64,000 nucleotides of DNA from Hyphomicrobiales bacterium (GTDB lineage Bacteria > Pseudomonadota > Alphaproteobacteria > Rhizobiales > Xanthobacteraceae), in the NCBI GenBank assembly GCA_017305555.1, contig JAFKKM010000011.1, forward strand, positions 44,944 to 108,943, in the 5' to 3' direction. The stretch's first letter is position 1, and the number at the start of each line of letters is the position of its first letter. The notes below the pieces were generated by a model. The model saw nothing but the letters and a program-made list of their open reading frames with translations. It did no database searches and had not been told where the DNA came from. Shown here in pieces: positions 53,009-61,998 of the stretch. Made by a program: the position numbers and the translations under genes.

Positions 53009-53557
53009 ATGATGCTGTTCCTGATCCTCGCCCCGTTCGCCGCCTTCGGCGCCCTGATGATGCTGACCACGCCCGCGATCAGCCTGTTCGCAGCCTGCGC
53101 CGTCGCGCTTGGCACCATCGCCTACGATCTCGCCCGCGGTCGCTCGGTGAAAGCGCTGGCGGCCGGCGCCGCGGTGCTGTTCGCCGCCGTCGGCACCTAT
53201 CTCGTATTGTCCGGCGGCGGCATGGGCGACCATGGCATCCGCCTCGCCGTCGATCTTGGCGTACTGGCGATCGCGCTGGGATCGATCGCGTTGCGGCTGC
53301 CGTTCACGCTGCAGTATGCCCGTGAGGTGGTCGAGCCGGAGATCGTCGCTCAGCCCGCTTTCATGACCACCAACTACATCCTGACGTGGGCGTGGATCGG
53401 CGCCTTCATCCTGATGCTGGTCGCGGATATCCTGTTGATCTACTGGCCGTCGCTGCCGGTGTGGATCGGCGTCGGCGTCGCCTTCGCCGCCCGCAACTGC
53501 GCCGTCTATTTCACCACCTGGTACTCCGCCCGCCGCCGCGCGCAATTCGCCCGGTAA
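53009..53557 (+). CDS. Membrane protein of unknown function in the TetR-controlled operon
   Basis: A 182-residue inner-membrane protein with about five hydrophobic segments (roughly residues 3-25, 28-45, 50-68, 80-98 and 120-160). A conserved-looking polar loop, LPFTLQYAREVVEPEIVAQP, precedes the last two segments. I do not recognise the family with certainty. It is followed 32 bp later by the yciB gene, and its promoter carries two operators of the TetR regulator, linking it to the carotenoid oxygenase. Confidence 0.82.
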   Translation: MMLFLILAPFAAFGALMMLTTPAISLFAACAVALGTIAYDLARGRSVKALAAGAAVLFAAVGTYLVLSGGGMGDHGIRLAVDLGVLAIALGSIALRLPFTLQYAREVVEPEIVAQPAFMTTNYILTWAWIGAFILMLVADILLIYWPSLPVWIGVGVAFAARNCAVYFTTWYSARRRAQFAR

Positions 53558-53589
53558 GCCTAGTCAGTCCTGTCGGATCTGGTGATCAC

Positions 53590-54162
53590 ATGAAAAGCGT
53601 CTTCCTCAAGCTCGGCACCGACTTCCTCTCCACCATCGTCTTTCTGGTGGTTTATGTCGCCACCGACAACGTCATCCTCGCCACGTTGGTGGCGATTGCT
53701 TCCGCGATCGCGCAGGTGATCTACGCGCGGGTCAAGGGCCAGACATTGGACTTCATGACCTATGCGAGCCTCGCGCTGGTGATCGTGCTGGGCGGCATGA
53801 CGCTGCTCACCAACGATCCGCGTTTCGTGCTGGCGAAGCCTGCCATCGGCCACTTTGCCATCGGTTTCATCATGCTGCGCAAGGGCTGGATCCTGCGCTA
53901 CTCGCCCGACATGGTGCGTGACAACATCCCCCATCTCGCGATCGCAGCCGGCTACGCCTGGGCGGCGCTGATGTTCGTCCTCGGTCTCGGCACCATCGCG
54001 GTGGCGATGACGGGCGACCTCAAGCTGTGGGCGTTCTATGTGTCGGTGGTGGCGGTCGGCGCCAAGATCGCGGCCTTCGCGATCCAGTATGTGACCTTCC
54101 GCATCATCATCAAGCGCAAGCTGCGCGCCGAAGCGCTGGCTGCCGGGCAGCCGGCCCGCTGA
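53590..54162 (+). CDS. yciB: Inner membrane-spanning protein YciB (septation protein A family)
   Basis: A 190-residue polytopic protein of the YciB/IspZ family, with FLKLGTDFLSTIVFLVVYVA at the start, VYARVKGQTLDFMTYASLAL-like region near residue 45, and the conserved TNDPRFVLAKPAIGHFAIG and LRKGWILRYSPDMVRDNIP blocks. YciB proteins are linked to cell-envelope synthesis and septation. The ATG at 53590 is chosen; the open frame begins earlier but overlaps the preceding gene in another frame. A second-copy, regulated role is possible because it sits in a TetR-controlled operon. Confidence 0.85.
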   Translation: MKSVFLKLGTDFLSTIVFLVVYVATDNVILATLVAIASAIAQVIYARVKGQTLDFMTYASLALVIVLGGMTLLTNDPRFVLAKPAIGHFAIGFIMLRKGWILRYSPDMVRDNIPHLAIAAGYAWAALMFVLGLGTIAVAMTGDLKLWAFYVSVVAVGAKIAAFAIQYVTFRIIIKRKLRAEALAAGQPAR

Positions 54163-54268
54163 GGCTTTTGGCCGCCACCCTTTCGGGGCAATTCGCGCGG
54201 CCGGGATTTTGCGATATAGAGGTTCACCTCGCGCCTCAAACCGACGCGCGACGCATTGGAGAAACGGA

Positions 54269-54565
54269 ATGTCGGTCGACGGAAACTGGAACATCACCAT
54301 GAGCACGCCAATGGGCGAGCGCAACGCGACGCTGACCCTGACAAGCGCGGGCGGCACCCTGACCGGCACGCAGGCGGCGGACGGCAATTCCGGCGAAATC
54401 TTCGACGGCACCGTGAACGGCAACGACGTGGCGTGGAAGATCTCCATCACCAACCCGATGCCGCTGACGCTGACCTTCACCGGCTCGGTCGACGGCAACG
54501 CCATGTCCGGCGAAATGGGCATCGGCCCGATGGGCAGTTTTCCCTTCACCGGTACGCGGGCATAA
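54269..54565 (+). CDS. Small conserved-type hypothetical protein
   Basis: A 98-residue protein rich in Gly, Thr and Asn (MSVDGNWNITMSTPMGERNA), with alternating strands typical of a small beta-barrel (GNWNITM, GTLTGTQAADG, LTFTGSVDGN). No signal peptide. A GGAGAAACGG ribosome-binding region precedes the ATG. Function unknown. Confidence 0.75.
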   Translation: MSVDGNWNITMSTPMGERNATLTLTSAGGTLTGTQAADGNSGEIFDGTVNGNDVAWKISITNPMPLTLTFTGSVDGNAMSGEMGIGPMGSFPFTGTRA

Positions 54566-54608
54566 AGCCACGCGACATAATCGCATCATTCCAGCGGTTA
54601 TTTTTGAC

Positions 54609-54683
54609 TCATTGCGAGCGAAGCAATCCAGTCTCCTTCAAGAATCTGGATTGCTTCGTCGCTTACGCTCCTCGCAATGACGG
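54609..54683 (+). repeat. Dispersed palindromic repeat, copy 3 (most complete hairpin)
   Basis: CATTGCGAGCGAAGCAATCC (54610-54629) is mirrored by GGATTGCTTCG (54648-54658) and CTCGCAATG (54671-54679), so the unit can fold into a long hairpin with an insertion in the right arm. It lies between the small gene and the convergent Ig-like protein gene and may help terminate both. Confidence 0.8.
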
Positions 54684-54692
54684 ACGCATTTT

Positions 54693-55421
54693 CTAATGCG
54701 ACGGTCGCTCGCCATGCATATGCGTCGATGACACGATCTGCATCAGTTGCGTCGATACGGCCGATGCATTTTTAGCGTCGCCGTGATAGCTCGCGACGAT
54801 GGTGCGTGAGCCTTGCTCCAGCCCCGACGTCGTAAATGACGCCGTGCCGTTGCTGTCGAGCATCACCCGATCCGCCAGCACACTATCGAGCGCGACATCG
54901 CGAATGGTCACATCACCCTTGGGGGTGCCGTCGCGGCTCTTCACCGCGACTGTCAATGTCACTGCCTGCCCCGGCACGCTGGGATTTTGCGACGACGAGA
55001 TGACGACACGCGGCACCATGCGTACGGTATAAACCACCGGCGCCGAAGTGCTGGGTTCGATCACGAACGGAAAGTAACTTTGCAACCCGCTATAGTGGGC
55101 GCGGAACGTGTGCGATCCATCGGACAGGCGATGTAGCACGATCCACGGCGCGTCCGTGCTGGTGCGGCCGAGAAGCCGATGATTGCTTTCGTCGATGAAT
55201 TCGATGGAGCCGCCGGGCACCTCACCGCCATCATCCATCGCAATGGATGCAGTCAGTTTCAACTGCTGCCCCGGCAACAACGCCTGATCGGATGCCGTCA
55301 GACTCACCACGGTCCGTGCGATGGTCATTTCGGATTGCGCGCGTGCGCCAGTCAGCCAACCGATGCCCGCAAGGAGCAATAGGCTCCGCACCATCGCGTA
55401 TTTGAAAAACCCGGCCTGCAT
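54693..55421 (-). CDS. Secreted protein with two Ig-like (Big) domains
   Basis: A 242-residue exported protein: signal peptide (MQAGFFKYAMVRSLLLLAGI, ending ARA near residue 28), then two bacterial Ig-like repeats. The repeats are visible as TVVSLTASDQALLPGQQLKL and later SSSQNPSVPGQAVTLTVAVK, each with the SxxPGQxVTLTA pattern and a later GTASFTTSGLEQGSRTIVAS-type end. Such proteins act at the cell surface or in adhesion. The ATG at 55421 is preferred; another at 55451 exists. Confidence 0.82.
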   Translation of the reverse strand: MQAGFFKYAMVRSLLLLAGIGWLTGARAQSEMTIARTVVSLTASDQALLPGQQLKLTASIAMDDGGEVPGGSIEFIDESNHRLLGRTSTDAPWIVLHRLSDGSHTFRAHYSGLQSYFPFVIEPSTSAPVVYTVRMVPRVVISSSQNPSVPGQAVTLTVAVKSRDGTPKGDVTIRDVALDSVLADRVMLDSNGTASFTTSGLEQGSRTIVASYHGDAKNASAVSTQLMQIVSSTHMHGERPSH

Positions 55422-55603
55422 GACGGCCCTCCTCGTCTCGGAGGTACGCAAGAACTGCGTGCCAGCCCCGAACCGAGGACGTTCAACCCGTCAATTGATA
55501 GCACAAAACAGCGGAGCGTAATATGTCGGAACGACGCAGGCGGCCCGACTCCGACCTCTGATCCGCCGCGCCGCAACGCGCGCCGGCGGACCGTCACCGG
55601 CAA

Positions 55604-55699
55604 CTACAGATAGCTGTAAACGATAATTCCGTTGATCGTGCTCGCGGCCGCCAGCAGCGCGATCAGCATCGTATTCAATCTGATGGCGTCCATGCTCAT
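55604..55699 (-). CDS. Possible 31-residue membrane peptide
   Basis: The frame MSMDAIRLNTMLIALLAAAS followed by TINGIIVYSYL starts at ATG 55699 and is almost wholly hydrophobic after residue 10. Only a weak GGAAAA precedes it. It lies alone between the Ig-like protein gene and the fumarase gene. The rest of the surrounding gap (55422-55875) shows no other gene. Confidence 0.4.
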   Translation of the reverse strand: MSMDAIRLNTMLIALLAAASTINGIIVYSYL

Positions 55700-55875
55700 G
55701 CGCGTTTTCCGAATCGTCCTGCTTCAGTGGAACCATTGAAGCAGGACGACCGGAAACGTCACCCGGATTCTTTTTCGCCGCGACCCTTGCGACTCCGGAC
55801 AGAATCGAGTCCCGCAAACACCCGCCGGATGGGCCCGGCGAATCGTTTGCTGAACCTTGTCATCTGGTTAACGAC

Positions 55876-57528
<1,653 letters not shown>

Positions 57529-57583
57529 CGGAATAGCCTCTCGAGGACGGGATTTGGGCCCTCTTTAGGCCCATTTGCCGCAC

Positions 57584-57600
57584 TTTTGAAGCATTCAAAA
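57584..57600. promoter_or_regulatory. Palindrome in the fumarase divergent promoter region
   Basis: TTTTGAAGCATTCAAAA is a perfect 7-bp inverted repeat around GCA, about 60 bp ahead of the fumarase start and 87 bp ahead of the divergent secreted-protein gene. It looks like an operator, but nothing identifies its binder. Confidence 0.35.
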
Positions 57601-57686
57601 AGTCGTGGCTGGCCCTTCCCGCCCGCCGTTTCGCCCCCTTGCCTATCGCGACACGACCGGGTTCATTGAAACGGGAGAGAACCGGG

Positions 57687-58151
57687 ATGAAACGACAGCA
57701 TTTGCCGGCCGCAATCGCGGCTGCCGCGGTGATGGCGATGGTCACGACCGCGGCGCGCGCCGACCATTGCGACGACCTGGCGGCGCAGCTCGCGAACCAG
57801 ATCGGCGGCCTGACGGTGGGCAAGGCCGCCGCGAACACCATCGCGCTGTCGCATCCTGCGGTGCGCTCGATGCATCTCGGCTGCCGCAGCCGCACCGTCA
57901 CCAACCAGATCGACGCATCCACCGAGGGCAAAACGCCCTCGGCCGCATTCTACGACGTCATTGCCGGAGCGGCGGCACTGGTGTTCACCATCCCGAAGAA
58001 GGACACGCTCAACGGCATCACGCGTTGCGTCAAACGCATCGGCCTGTTGCGCGGCCATGACATCAAGACGCGCTATCGGCGACTGAATATCCATTGCACA
58101 CGCAGCAAAACCATCACAGCCGTCACGATCTCCCGTAACCGCGACGAATGA
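57687..58151 (+). CDS. Secreted protein of unknown function
   Basis: A 154-residue protein with a signal peptide (MKRQHLPAAIAAAAVMAMVT, ending ARA near residue 25). The mature part starts DHCDDLAAQLANQIGG and has four cysteines (in DHCDD, LGCRSR, TRCVKR and IHCTRS), suggesting two disulfides. GGGAGAGAAC lies upstream of the ATG. No family recognised. Confidence 0.78.
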   Translation: MKRQHLPAAIAAAAVMAMVTTAARADHCDDLAAQLANQIGGLTVGKAAANTIALSHPAVRSMHLGCRSRTVTNQIDASTEGKTPSAAFYDVIAGAAALVFTIPKKDTLNGITRCVKRIGLLRGHDIKTRYRRLNIHCTRSKTITAVTISRNRDE

Positions 58152-58248
58152 TCCATTGCATTTTAACGATCGGCTTGACCTTTTCTTGAAGGCCACGCAC
58201 GCATGATAACCGGCGTTGCCCCGGGCAACGTCGCGAAGGATCGTTTCG

Positions 58249-58419
58249 ATGAGCATTGCCAGCGTTGGAGTTGCGGCCCCGGTACCATCGCCCGAAGCCA
58301 TGACCGCAAACGGCAAGCCCCAAACCGCCGCCGATGACGCGCGGGACCGCGCCGAACAGCCGCCGCCGCGCGCGCCGCTGCCGCCGGGCCAAGGAACCCG
58401 GATCGATATTCTGGCCTGA
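58249..58419 (+). CDS. Small Pro-rich protein of unknown function
   Basis: A 56-residue frame from the ATG at 58249 (MSIASVGVAAPVPSPEAMTA) to a Pro/Arg-rich end (RAPLPPGQGTRIDILA), preceded by GAAGGA at 10 bases. It has no membrane segment. The C-terminal LPPGQGTRID recalls a small protein type I have seen in related genomes, but I cannot name it. Confidence 0.5.
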   Translation: MSIASVGVAAPVPSPEAMTANGKPQTAADDARDRAEQPPPRAPLPPGQGTRIDILA

Positions 58420-58498
58420 GCCTTTCGATATATTTTCCGGACACGTCCGCCGGCCCAACGAATGCCGTGAAGAAGATGCAGTGCGATGACACGCAAAA

Positions 58499-59188
58499 GT
58501 GCGAGGTCATCGCTTGGTTATTCGTCTGTTAGTTCAGAATGCCCTTTGGGTCATCGGCATGGGCGCTCTGCTGTTCGCCTCGGCCGGGACGCTGCGCTGG
58601 CCGGCGGCGTGGGGGTTTCTCGCAACCATCGCCGTGCTCGGGATCGCGACAAGCTTCTGGCTGCTCAAAATCGATCCCGCGCTCCTCGCTGAACGCATGA
58701 ACGTGACGATGCAGAAGAACCAGCCTGCCTCGGACAAGATTTTCATGCTGGTGATCGCCAGCCTCATCCTGGTCTGGTTCATCGTCATCGGACTGGACCA
58801 CCGCGTGAATGGATCCGATTTTTCGATTCCCCTTCAAGTGTCCGGTTTCATCCTGCTGCTGGCGTCGCTCGGCTTCTCACTCTGGGTCATGCGGACAAAT
58901 TCATTCGCGGCGCCGGTGGTGAAAATCCAATCCGAACGCGGCCATCACGTGATCAGCAGCGGACCATATGCGTGGGTGCGACACCCGATGTATAGCGGCG
59001 CTCTGGTGTTCTTCGCCGGCGTGCCGCTGATGCTGGGGTCATGGTGGGGGCTTGCCCTGATACCCGTGTTTGCACTGCTGTTCGGCTACCGCTCCGGTAT
59101 CGAGGAGCAGGTCCTGATCGAGGGCCTGCCGGGATATACGGATTACCGCACACGCGTACGCTATCGGCTCATGCCGGGCGTCTGGTAA
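58499..59188 (+). CDS. Isoprenylcysteine carboxyl methyltransferase-like membrane protein
   Basis: A 229-residue polytopic protein starting at GTG (MRGHRLVIRLLVQ), with about five membrane segments. The PEMT/ICMT signature is in the C-terminal third: HHVISSGPYAWVRHPMYSG (S-adenosylmethionine site), then YRSGIEEQVLIEGLPGYTDY, whose Glu pair is conserved. The substrate in bacteria is unknown, possibly an isoprenoid or lipid. It converges on the GST gene with a gap of 10 bp. Confidence 0.85.
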   Translation: MRGHRLVIRLLVQNALWVIGMGALLFASAGTLRWPAAWGFLATIAVLGIATSFWLLKIDPALLAERMNVTMQKNQPASDKIFMLVIASLILVWFIVIGLDHRVNGSDFSIPLQVSGFILLLASLGFSLWVMRTNSFAAPVVKIQSERGHHVISSGPYAWVRHPMYSGALVFFAGVPLMLGSWWGLALIPVFALLFGYRSGIEEQVLIEGLPGYTDYRTRVRYRLMPGVW

Positions 59189-59198
59189 GGCGCGCGCC

Positions 59199-59906
59199 TC
59201 ACGCATCCAATGCCTTGTAGTGCCGGAAGATACCGTCCTCGTTGAAGGGAATGCGGCGATCACTGGCGAGATAGGCTTCGATATTCGGCCGCGCGGCGAC
59301 GCGATCGTGAAGCTCCACCAGCGCCGGGATATGGCGCTCGTAAGCCTCCATGTGTTTGGGAAACGCGTAGCGCAGCCCGGCGATGATCTGGAATAGCGAC
59401 AGATCGACATAAGTGACCTTGCGGCCGCTGATGTAAGCCTGCTTGCGCTGGCGCAAAATGCCCTCGAAGTATCCGAGATACTTCGGCACGCGCTCGGCCC
59501 AGAATTCGGCGGTGCGCTTCTTCGCGGGCGTGCGCTGGTCCTCGTAATACAGCGTCGGCCCGAGCGGATGATGGGTGTCGTGGATTTCCAGCACGAAGTC
59601 CGTGATGGTCAGTTGAAGCTGATGCAGCCACAGCCGCCCCGCGTCGGTCTTGGGCGCAAGGCCGTGCCGCGATCCGAGATAGAACAGGATATTCGCGGTC
59701 TGGCCGATCACCAGCTTGCCCGCCTTGAGAAACGGCGGCGCGAAAGGCGGCGTTGCTGTCTCACCACCATTCATCATCGCCATCATGCTGGCGGTGCCGC
59801 GCTCGCGCGCAACGTCAATGTAGCCTGCACCCGCGTCTTCAAGCGCGAGGCGCACGAACTCGCCGCGCCCCTGAATGCTTGGCCAGTAGTAGAGTTCGTA
59901 ACGCAT
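59199..59906 (-). CDS. Glutathione S-transferase
   Basis: A 235-residue GST. The N-terminal thioredoxin-like domain begins MRYELYYWPSIQGRGEFVRL (Tyr near position 7 as the likely catalytic residue) and contains the glutathione-binding IGQTANILFYLG near residue 67. The all-helical C-terminal domain covers about 90-225, with the N-capping region GRKVTYVDLSLFQIIAGL. The sequence type is sigma-like. The substrate is unknown; it stands alone. Confidence 0.9.
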   Translation of the reverse strand: MRYELYYWPSIQGRGEFVRLALEDAGAGYIDVARERGTASMMAMMNGGETATPPFAPPFLKAGKLVIGQTANILFYLGSRHGLAPKTDAGRLWLHQLQLTITDFVLEIHDTHHPLGPTLYYEDQRTPAKKRTAEFWAERVPKYLGYFEGILRQRKQAYISGRKVTYVDLSLFQIIAGLRYAFPKHMEAYERHIPALVELHDRVAARPNIEAYLASDRRIPFNEDGIFRHYKALDA

Positions 59907-59983
59907 CGGTGTCTCCCCGCATCATGCATCCGCCGAGATCGGCAGGATGCGTGACGAGGTTACACCAACGCGCAGGTGAAAGA

Positions 59984-60670
59984 TCAGTTCACCGCGAAGC
60001 AGTACAGCAGGCCGTCGCCGCCGGTCGAGCGCAGGTCCGCCTGCGAGCAGCCGCCGTCCGGGCCACGCGAGGGATGCGACATATTCCAGGATTTCGCCGG
60101 CGGCTCCTCGTTCAGTCCCATGCGATCGGCGTGACCGACCATTGCCGCGCCTTTCGTGCTGCTCGTCCAGTTCTTGCAGGTGCGATCCTCGCCCGCCGGG
60201 AAAGCGGTGCCGTCGGCCTGCGAACCGGTCAGGATGTCGTGGCGGTTCGGCTTGTCGCCGCGGCCGTTGATGACTTCGCCCTTCTCGCTTAGCGCGGTCT
60301 GCTTGGTCAGTTTGTTGTCGCCATGAAGTTCGGCGACGTCCTTGGCGATCACCTCGCCCTTGGCGTTCTGCCACGGCCCTTTGCCGATGCGATCCTTCGC
60401 ATTCACGGCCGGCTTGCCGTCCTCGGCCTGGGTCGAAAGATAAGCGTGCCATGTCTTGGCCCCGGCACCGGCTTCCTGCGCCAGTTGCTGGCACCAGTTG
60501 TCGGCGCCGGCGAGGCCGCCGAGATTGCCGCCATTGCCGATGCCATGGCTGGTGACGAAGAAGGTCATGTTGGCGTTCTGCGCCTGCGCCGGCATTGCCG
60601 TCGCGGAAAACGCCAGCGCGGCCGCCGCGCAAAGACCCGTCCGCCATACACTGATGAAAGTCACTGACAT
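59984..60670 (-). CDS. Secreted endostatin/lectin-like (DUF1554-type) protein
   Basis: A 228-residue exported protein with a signal peptide (about residues 1-30, ending PAQA). The mature part starts MTFFVTSHGIGNGGNLGGLA and contains GADNWCQQLAQEAGAGAKTW, HAYLSTQ, then DRTCKNWTSS and DGLLYCFAVN. This spacing of Cys and Trp is that of the collagen-endostatin/DUF1554 C-type-lectin-like fold. Function unknown; the fold often binds carbohydrates or surfaces. Confidence 0.72.
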   Translation of the reverse strand: MSVTFISVWRTGLCAAAALAFSATAMPAQAQNANMTFFVTSHGIGNGGNLGGLAGADNWCQQLAQEAGAGAKTWHAYLSTQAEDGKPAVNAKDRIGKGPWQNAKGEVIAKDVAELHGDNKLTKQTALSEKGEVINGRGDKPNRHDILTGSQADGTAFPAGEDRTCKNWTSSTKGAAMVGHADRMGLNEEPPAKSWNMSHPSRGPDGGCSQADLRSTGGDGLLYCFAVN

Positions 60671-60784
60671 CGAACTCCCCGTTTGGTTGATAGCGGTTGA
60701 TTGACCACAGCCGGCCTCGACCGGTCCGGAAGATTGGAAACCCCTTACCGCGATGAATATTCCAATCGCCCCCTGAAACGAAAA

Positions 60785-60816
60785 AGGGGCGCTGCGGCCT
60801 TCGCCACAACGCCCCT
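60785..60816 (-). terminator. Intrinsic terminator after the Tim44-like gene
   Basis: On the minus strand a hairpin with a 7-bp perfect base (AGGGGCG with CGCCCCT) and a partly paired upper stem is followed directly by TTTTTCG. It lies 25-56 bp after the stop of the Tim44-like gene. Confidence 0.8.
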
Positions 60817-60840
60817 CGGATCAAATGGTTGCACGACGCA

Positions 60841-61860
60841 TCATGTCTGCTGGATCGCGCTCAGCTCCCAGCCTTCGCCCGGACGGCGAGTGAAGGTCCA
60901 CACCTCGGTCGCTTCCACAGGCTGGTCGCCGCCGTCGACCACCTTGCCGCTGGCACGGTCGATGGTCTTATCGACCAGGCTGAAGCGCATCGCCACCGTC
61001 GCGTAGTCGGTGACGCCTTCGCGCCACGCTTCGGCAAGGTCGCCCTGCAACAGCTTGACGTCGGTCGTCTTGTTCACCACGCCCTGCTGCTTGTTGGCGG
61101 CGATATCCTCGGTGAAGTAGGACACCATTTCCGGCGTCGCCAGCTTGTGGAGCTTCTCGACATCCTCGTTCGACCACGCAGCCTGGATATCGCCGAGCAG
61201 CCGCTCGAACGCCTCATAGTCATCCGGCTTGATCTCCAACGGAGCCGAAGCCGCCGCGCCGCCGCCCAGACCGAAGCCGCCTCCGGCCGCGCCGGCACCA
61301 GCACCGAGACCCGCGCCAAGGCCACCAAGACCGTTGCGGAGGCTGGTCTGCGGACCGCCAGCCGGCGCAGGGCCGCCGGCGGGGCCGTCATAAGCGGCCG
61401 AATTCGCGTTGCGGCGACGCCACCAGGACATCGCGAACCGCACCACCATCACGATGATGACGATCTGCAACAACAGGCCGAAAATGGACGACAGGCTGCC
61501 GAGACCGCTGAACAGGCCGCCGCCGAACAACATGCCGAGCAGGCCGGCGCCGAGCAGACCGGCCATCAGGCCGCCCATCATGCCCATGCCGGGGCGCGCC
61601 GCATTACCGGCGGCGGGTGCGCCACGCGGCGCGGTGGTACCGGGCTGGGTCATGGTGCGGTTGAACGGCTGCGCCGCGTTCGGGGCGGTGGTGGTGGTCG
61701 ATGGCGCGGAGAAGGTGCGCGAACCGCGCGAGCCGAAGCTGCCGCCACGGCCAGCGCGGGCGTCGGCCGCCGAAATCGCAATGACCATCAATGGGAACGC
61801 CAACGCGACGGCAAGAGCCAGCGTCTGAACGATACCACGAGGGCGTCGAAGAAATGTCAT
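60841..61860 (-). CDS. Tim44-like domain membrane protein
   Basis: A 339-residue protein: N-terminal membrane or signal segment (MTFLRRPRGIVQTLALAVAL, about 10-32), a low-complexity Ser/Thr/Pro region, a very hydrophobic Gly-rich stretch (about 92-140) and a C-terminal Tim44-like domain (about 215-339) with PDDYEAFERLLGDIQAAWSN and EVWTFTRRPGEGWELSAIQQ. The Tim44 fold in mitochondria tethers Hsp70 to the import channel; bacterial relatives sit on the inner membrane with unknown partners. The ATG at 61860 is used; the frame stays open upstream without features. Confidence 0.88.
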   Translation of the reverse strand: MTFLRRPRGIVQTLALAVALAFPLMVIAISAADARAGRGGSFGSRGSRTFSAPSTTTTAPNAAQPFNRTMTQPGTTAPRGAPAAGNAARPGMGMMGGLMAGLLGAGLLGMLFGGGLFSGLGSLSSIFGLLLQIVIIVMVVRFAMSWWRRRNANSAAYDGPAGGPAPAGGPQTSLRNGLGGLGAGLGAGAGAAGGGFGLGGGAAASAPLEIKPDDYEAFERLLGDIQAAWSNEDVEKLHKLATPEMVSYFTEDIAANKQQGVVNKTTDVKLLQGDLAEAWREGVTDYATVAMRFSLVDKTIDRASGKVVDGGDQPVEATEVWTFTRRPGEGWELSAIQQT

Positions 61861-61998
61861 CGGTTGTTTCCTCACTCCCCGGAAGCGGGGCAGTTCTGCA
61901 TAAAGTGGGGAATAGCGGAAAAAAGAGAAGTCCCCATCGCGTCGCAACCATGCGGCGCTCAGTCGCGGCGGCTTGTCCACAATTCGCCGCAGGCCGCC

